Below, in pieces: positions 47,195 through 49,785 of a stretch of 49,785 bases of DNA (its first letter is position 1; the number at the start of each line of letters is the position of its first letter). Source of the DNA: Prochlorococcus sp. AG-363-M17 (lineage in GTDB: Bacteria > Cyanobacteriota > Cyanobacteriia > PCC-6307 > Cyanobiaceae); assembly GCA_003278365.1 (NCBI GenBank), contig QCFS01000010.1, positions 1 through 49,785 on the forward strand. Reading direction: 5' to 3'. Made by a program: the position numbers and the translations under genes. Under the pieces are notes generated by a model. The model was not told the DNA's origin and ran no database searches. It worked only from the letters and a program-made list of their open reading frames with translations.

Positions 47195-48570
47195 CTTATA
47201 AATATAGCCTTAAAGGTATTCAACAGCGAATGGCCCAAGATCTTTTGCCTGGTAAGGGTAATGAGGTAACTGTTAGACGCCTATGGTGGGCTGCTTTAGA
47301 GACTCTTCAAGATGATATTTTGCTGCCTATGAATCTTTCTCAAGGTTTGTGGATAGCGGCCCCTCTTCCAGCACTATATGAACCGCGACTACTTAATCGA
47401 CTTCAAGGCTGGGTATGGGCACCTGAAGAATTAAACAGTTTATATACACCTCAAAGTAGTTTTTTGCTTCCTAGTCGAACTAGAGCTTATGCACAAAAAG
47501 CAATTGTTCCTGGAAATGAACATTTTAGGCGAATACCTTTGAGAAAAAAGGATGGTAGAGATCCATTACTAATAATCATTACTCCGGAGATTCAGGTTGC
47601 TCTTGGGTTACATGGAAACGATGGATCACGTCAATTAGTTATGCGAAGTGATCCCGAGACTATTGCTGATCTGTTGATGATTTTGGATGCAAGAATCAAG
47701 GATGAAGTTAATGTTGAGGCGATTGAGCTAGGAAAGGCGTTAGAGGGTTTAGGACAAATAGAAAGTAACCAAGGCATTGAAAAGCTTTTTTGGCCCCGAT
47801 TAGCAGAACGACTTGCGGTAATGGCGCCCAGTGTGCATTTGCAGGCAATGCCAGACAAAGAGATCAAATCGGATTCCACTACAAATTTAACTTCTGAACT
47901 TTCGCTTCTTGAGGCCTTGACTCATGAAGTTAGAACTCCACTGGCGACAATACGCACATTGATTCGCTCTTTATTAAGACGTGATGATCTATCTGATCTT
48001 GTAGAGAGCCGTTTAAAACATATTGATAACGAGTGCACAGAACAGATTGATCGATTTGGGTTGATTTTTAATGCTGCGGAGTTGCAGCGCCAGCCTAAAG
48101 AAACTTCAAGGCTTGCAAAAACAGATTTAGGCGCAATGTTGAAATTAATGTATCCAGTGATTTGTTCTCAGCTTGAGAGAAGGGGTGTACAACTCCTTAT
48201 GGATATAGCTTCCGATCTGCCAGAGGTTCTCAGTGATCCAGAACGCCTTGAGTTGATGTTAGGAGGACTTGTAGACCGAACTGGCAGGGGATTGCCATCA
48301 GGGGGAAGCTTGACTCTTAAGCTTCGACCTGCAGGTAATCGATTAAAACTTCAAATTTTGAGTGAAATTCCAAACTCTCAATTACAAGGGATTGAGAGTC
48401 AGGAGCAAAATGCCGAGCTTGGACCCGTGCTTAGTTGGAACCCTAATACTGGAAGTTTGCAATTAACTAAGGCTGCTACGCAAAGGCTCTTGGCTAGCCT
48501 GGGAGGGCGTTTAGCGGATAGACGTGATAGTGGATTAACTGTCTTTTTCCCAGTAGCAGAAGTAAATTAA
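47191..48570 (+). CDS. Histidine-kinase-like protein with degenerate ATPase domain
   Basis: A 459-residue soluble protein starting with GTG (47191), overlapping the rodA stop. Residues 1-230 are an unrecognised N-terminal domain with no membrane segment. The dimerization domain has an intact H-box, THEVRTPLATIR with H245. The ATP-binding part (about 305-455) keeps DPERLELML (349-357), but its N-box is GGLVDRTGRG (Asn absent) and no DxGxG G1 box is seen, only LSEIPNSQ. It may therefore be a pseudokinase that binds partners. Position after mrp and rodA suggests a link with cell wall growth. Confidence 0.8.
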   Translation: MTYKYSLKGIQQRMAQDLLPGKGNEVTVRRLWWAALETLQDDILLPMNLSQGLWIAAPLPALYEPRLLNRLQGWVWAPEELNSLYTPQSSFLLPSRTRAYAQKAIVPGNEHFRRIPLRKKDGRDPLLIIITPEIQVALGLHGNDGSRQLVMRSDPETIADLLMILDARIKDEVNVEAIELGKALEGLGQIESNQGIEKLFWPRLAERLAVMAPSVHLQAMPDKEIKSDSTTNLTSELSLLEALTHEVRTPLATIRTLIRSLLRRDDLSDLVESRLKHIDNECTEQIDRFGLIFNAAELQRQPKETSRLAKTDLGAMLKLMYPVICSQLERRGVQLLMDIASDLPEVLSDPERLELMLGGLVDRTGRGLPSGGSLTLKLRPAGNRLKLQILSEIPNSQLQGIESQEQNAELGPVLSWNPNTGSLQLTKAATQRLLASLGGRLADRRDSGLTVFFPVAEVN

Positions 48571-48594
48571 TAACTTATGGAATATCTCATATTG

Positions 48595-48623
48595 TTGACG
48601 GGTGTGAAGGTTGTCCTTAATAA
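48595..48623 (+). promoter_or_regulatory. Predicted sigma70-type promoter of psaD
   Basis: TTGACG (48595-48600) and TAATAA (48618-48623) are separated by 17 bases. A start near 48630 would give a leader of about 60 bases to the psaD ATG at 48692. It lies 24 bases after the kinase-like gene ends. Confidence 0.6.
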
Positions 48624-48691
48624 GTGTCATCTGAGACAAAACTCAGTGCTACTTTCAACATGTACTTGCTAGCCGAATTTCGAGAACAGCA

Positions 48692-49117
48692 ATGGCAGAG
48701 GCACTCAAAGGAAATCTTCCCAAGTGCATCGGAAGTACCGGTGGACTTTTAAATTCAGCTGAGACTGAGGAGAAGTATGCAATCACTTGGTCTAGTTCTA
48801 AAGAGCAGGCTTTCGAATTGCCTACTGGTGGTGCAGCACTCATGAATGAGGGTGACAACCTCATGTATTTTGCCCGCAAGGAACAATGTCTTGCTCTCGG
48901 TACTCAATTCCGAACTTTTAAGCCAAGGATTGAAGACTACAAGATTTATAGAGTTTTTCCTGGGGGTGATACAGAGTTTCTCCATCCGAAAGATGGAGTC
49001 TTCCCTGAGAAGGTCAATGAGGGCCGTCCTATTGTGAATCACAATCCACGTCGGATAGGTGAGAACCCTAATCCTGCAAGTATTAAATTCAGTGGTCGCA
49101 ACACATACGACGCCTGA
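48692..49117 (+). CDS. psaD: Photosystem I subunit II
   Basis: A 141-residue stromal PSI subunit that anchors PsaC and docks ferredoxin. The cyanobacterial PsaD pattern is clear: GSTGGLL near residue 14, EKYAITW near 28, [11 protein letters not shown] near 40, [11 protein letters not shown] near 64, [25 protein letters not shown] near 78 in parts and the ending [15 protein letters not shown] promoter is predicted 69 bases upstream. It is monocistronic, with trpE 69 bases downstream. Confidence 0.98.
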   Translation: MAEALKGNLPKCIGSTGGLLNSAETEEKYAITWSSSKEQAFELPTGGAALMNEGDNLMYFARKEQCLALGTQFRTFKPRIEDYKIYRVFPGGDTEFLHPKDGVFPEKVNEGRPIVNHNPRRIGENPNPASIKFSGRNTYDA

Positions 49118-49186
49118 TATTTTTCGCTGACATAAAATTCCGATTGGGATTCATCACTTCACGGCAAAGGCTGGGAAGATGTTTTA

Positions 49187-49785
49187 ATGGTCAGTTCTGA
49201 TAAGGCTTTTTTTGAGGCCGCCAAAATCGGTTTCAATTTCATTCCTTTGGCTCATAGTTGGCCAGCGGATTTAGAAACACCTCTTTCGACTTGGCTGAAA
49301 GTAGGTCACGGAAATCCCCCAGGTGTTTTGTTGGAATCTGTTGAAGGGGGTGAAATACTCGGTAGATGGAGTGTGGTTGCTAATAATCCCTTGTGGACTG
49401 CCACAGCAAGAGGAAACCGCCTTGAACGAAAGTGGCGCAATGGCAAAACGGACGAGTATTTAGGGAATCCATTTGAGGGCCTTCGTCTTTGGTTATCTGC
49501 TTATAGGACGGTTCCTTTGCCTGGGCTTCCACCAATAGGACAGCTTTATGGAATGTGGGGCTATGAATTGATCCGTTGGGTAGAACCTACTGTTCCAGTG
49601 CATGAATGTGCCAGTGAAGATCCTCCTGATGGCATTTGGATGTTAATGGATAGCATCTTGATAGTTGATCAAGTTAAAAGACAGATCACTGCTTTGGCCT
49701 ATGGAGATTTAACCGCTGTCCAAACTCCTCAAATTGCACATGAGAAAGCTTTAAAAAGATTGCAGGAGTTAGAGAGTCTTATGTC
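49187..49785 (+). CDS. trpE: Anthranilate synthase component I, N-terminal part (cut by the window end)
   Basis: The frame from ATG 49187 is open for 199 codons to the end of the window. The first residues (SDKAFFEAAKIGFNFIPLAHSWPAD) and ETPLSTWLKVGHGNPPGVLLESVEGGEILGRWS in parts fit the N-terminal domain of TrpE, which makes anthranilate from chorismate. The segment IGRLYGMWGYELIRW-like IGQLYGMWGYELIRW follows. The catalytic C-terminal domain is outside the window, so full function is inferred. Confidence 0.9.
   Translation, partial: MVSSDKAFFEAAKIGFNFIPLAHSWPADLETPLSTWLKVGHGNPPGVLLESVEGGEILGRWSVVANNPLWTATARGNRLERKWRNGKTDEYLGNPFEGLRLWLSAYRTVPLPGLPPIGQLYGMWGYELIRWVEPTVPVHECASEDPPDGIWMLMDSILIVDQVKRQITALAYGDLTAVQTPQIAHEKALKRLQELESLM

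Overview
This window looks like the chromosome of a marine picocyanobacterium, most likely a low-light-adapted, AT-rich Prochlorococcus. The evidence is psaC and psaD, a phycoerythrobilin operon (heme oxygenase, pebA, pebB), ndhS, a cyanobacterial type A RNase P RNA, a PanC-Cmk fusion, very short intergenic gaps and several overlapping gene ends. The species call is inferred from gene content and base composition, not from a database search.

Layout. 1-2.3 kb: a tail of an upstream gene, a TPR protein, an M20 amidohydrolase and a small membrane protein, probably one operon. 2.4-4 kb: a TPP riboswitch and thiC. 4-8.7 kb (minus): UDP-glucuronate decarboxylase-like epimerase, then acpP-fabF-tkt. 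8.8-11.1 kb: psaC and glmS. 11.1-14.7 kb: mannose-1-phosphate guanylyltransferase, rimM, ndhS, rnc, rnpB and tRNA-Arg(CCT). 14.8-21 kb: two picocyanobacterial hypotheticals, glgP, a cation/proton antiporter and an alpha/beta hydrolase. 21.1-26.6 kb: glcE and glcF flanking a divergent four-carbon acid sugar kinase, then icd. 26.7-29 kb: a GT2 glycosyltransferase overlapping tail to tail with a GtrA-YdjC fusion. 29-32 kb: the bilin operon. 32-36.2 kb: LMW phosphatase, panC-cmk, purM and a hypothetical. 36.2-39.4 kb: a sparse accessory-like stretch with small unknown genes, a serine-recombinase-like protein lacking its catalytic residues, and strong palindromes. 39.6-49.8 kb: tRNA-Cys, an LpxB-related gene whose 5' end looks frameshifted, RNase D, a cytochrome b6f assembly-like protein, an amidase-like exported protein, hemF, mrp, rodA, a degenerate histidine kinase, psaD and the start of trpE.

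How the genes fit together. Most are core metabolism and photosynthesis: PSI (psaC, psaD), NDH-1 (ndhS), tetrapyrroles (hemF, ho1, pebAB), carbon flow (tkt, glgP, icd, glycolate oxidation) and envelope precursors (glmS, manC, uxs, GT2/GtrA-YdjC, rodA). The strongest candidates for something new are the GT2 plus GtrA-YdjC pair (predicted lipid-linked sugar transfer, deacetylation and flipping), the catalytically dead recombinase with an intact HTH, the pseudokinase-like sensor after rodA, and two genes with irregular starts: a predicted CTG start in panC-cmk and an apparent one-base deletion in the LpxB-related gene. No CRISPR array, insertion sequence or prophage was seen.
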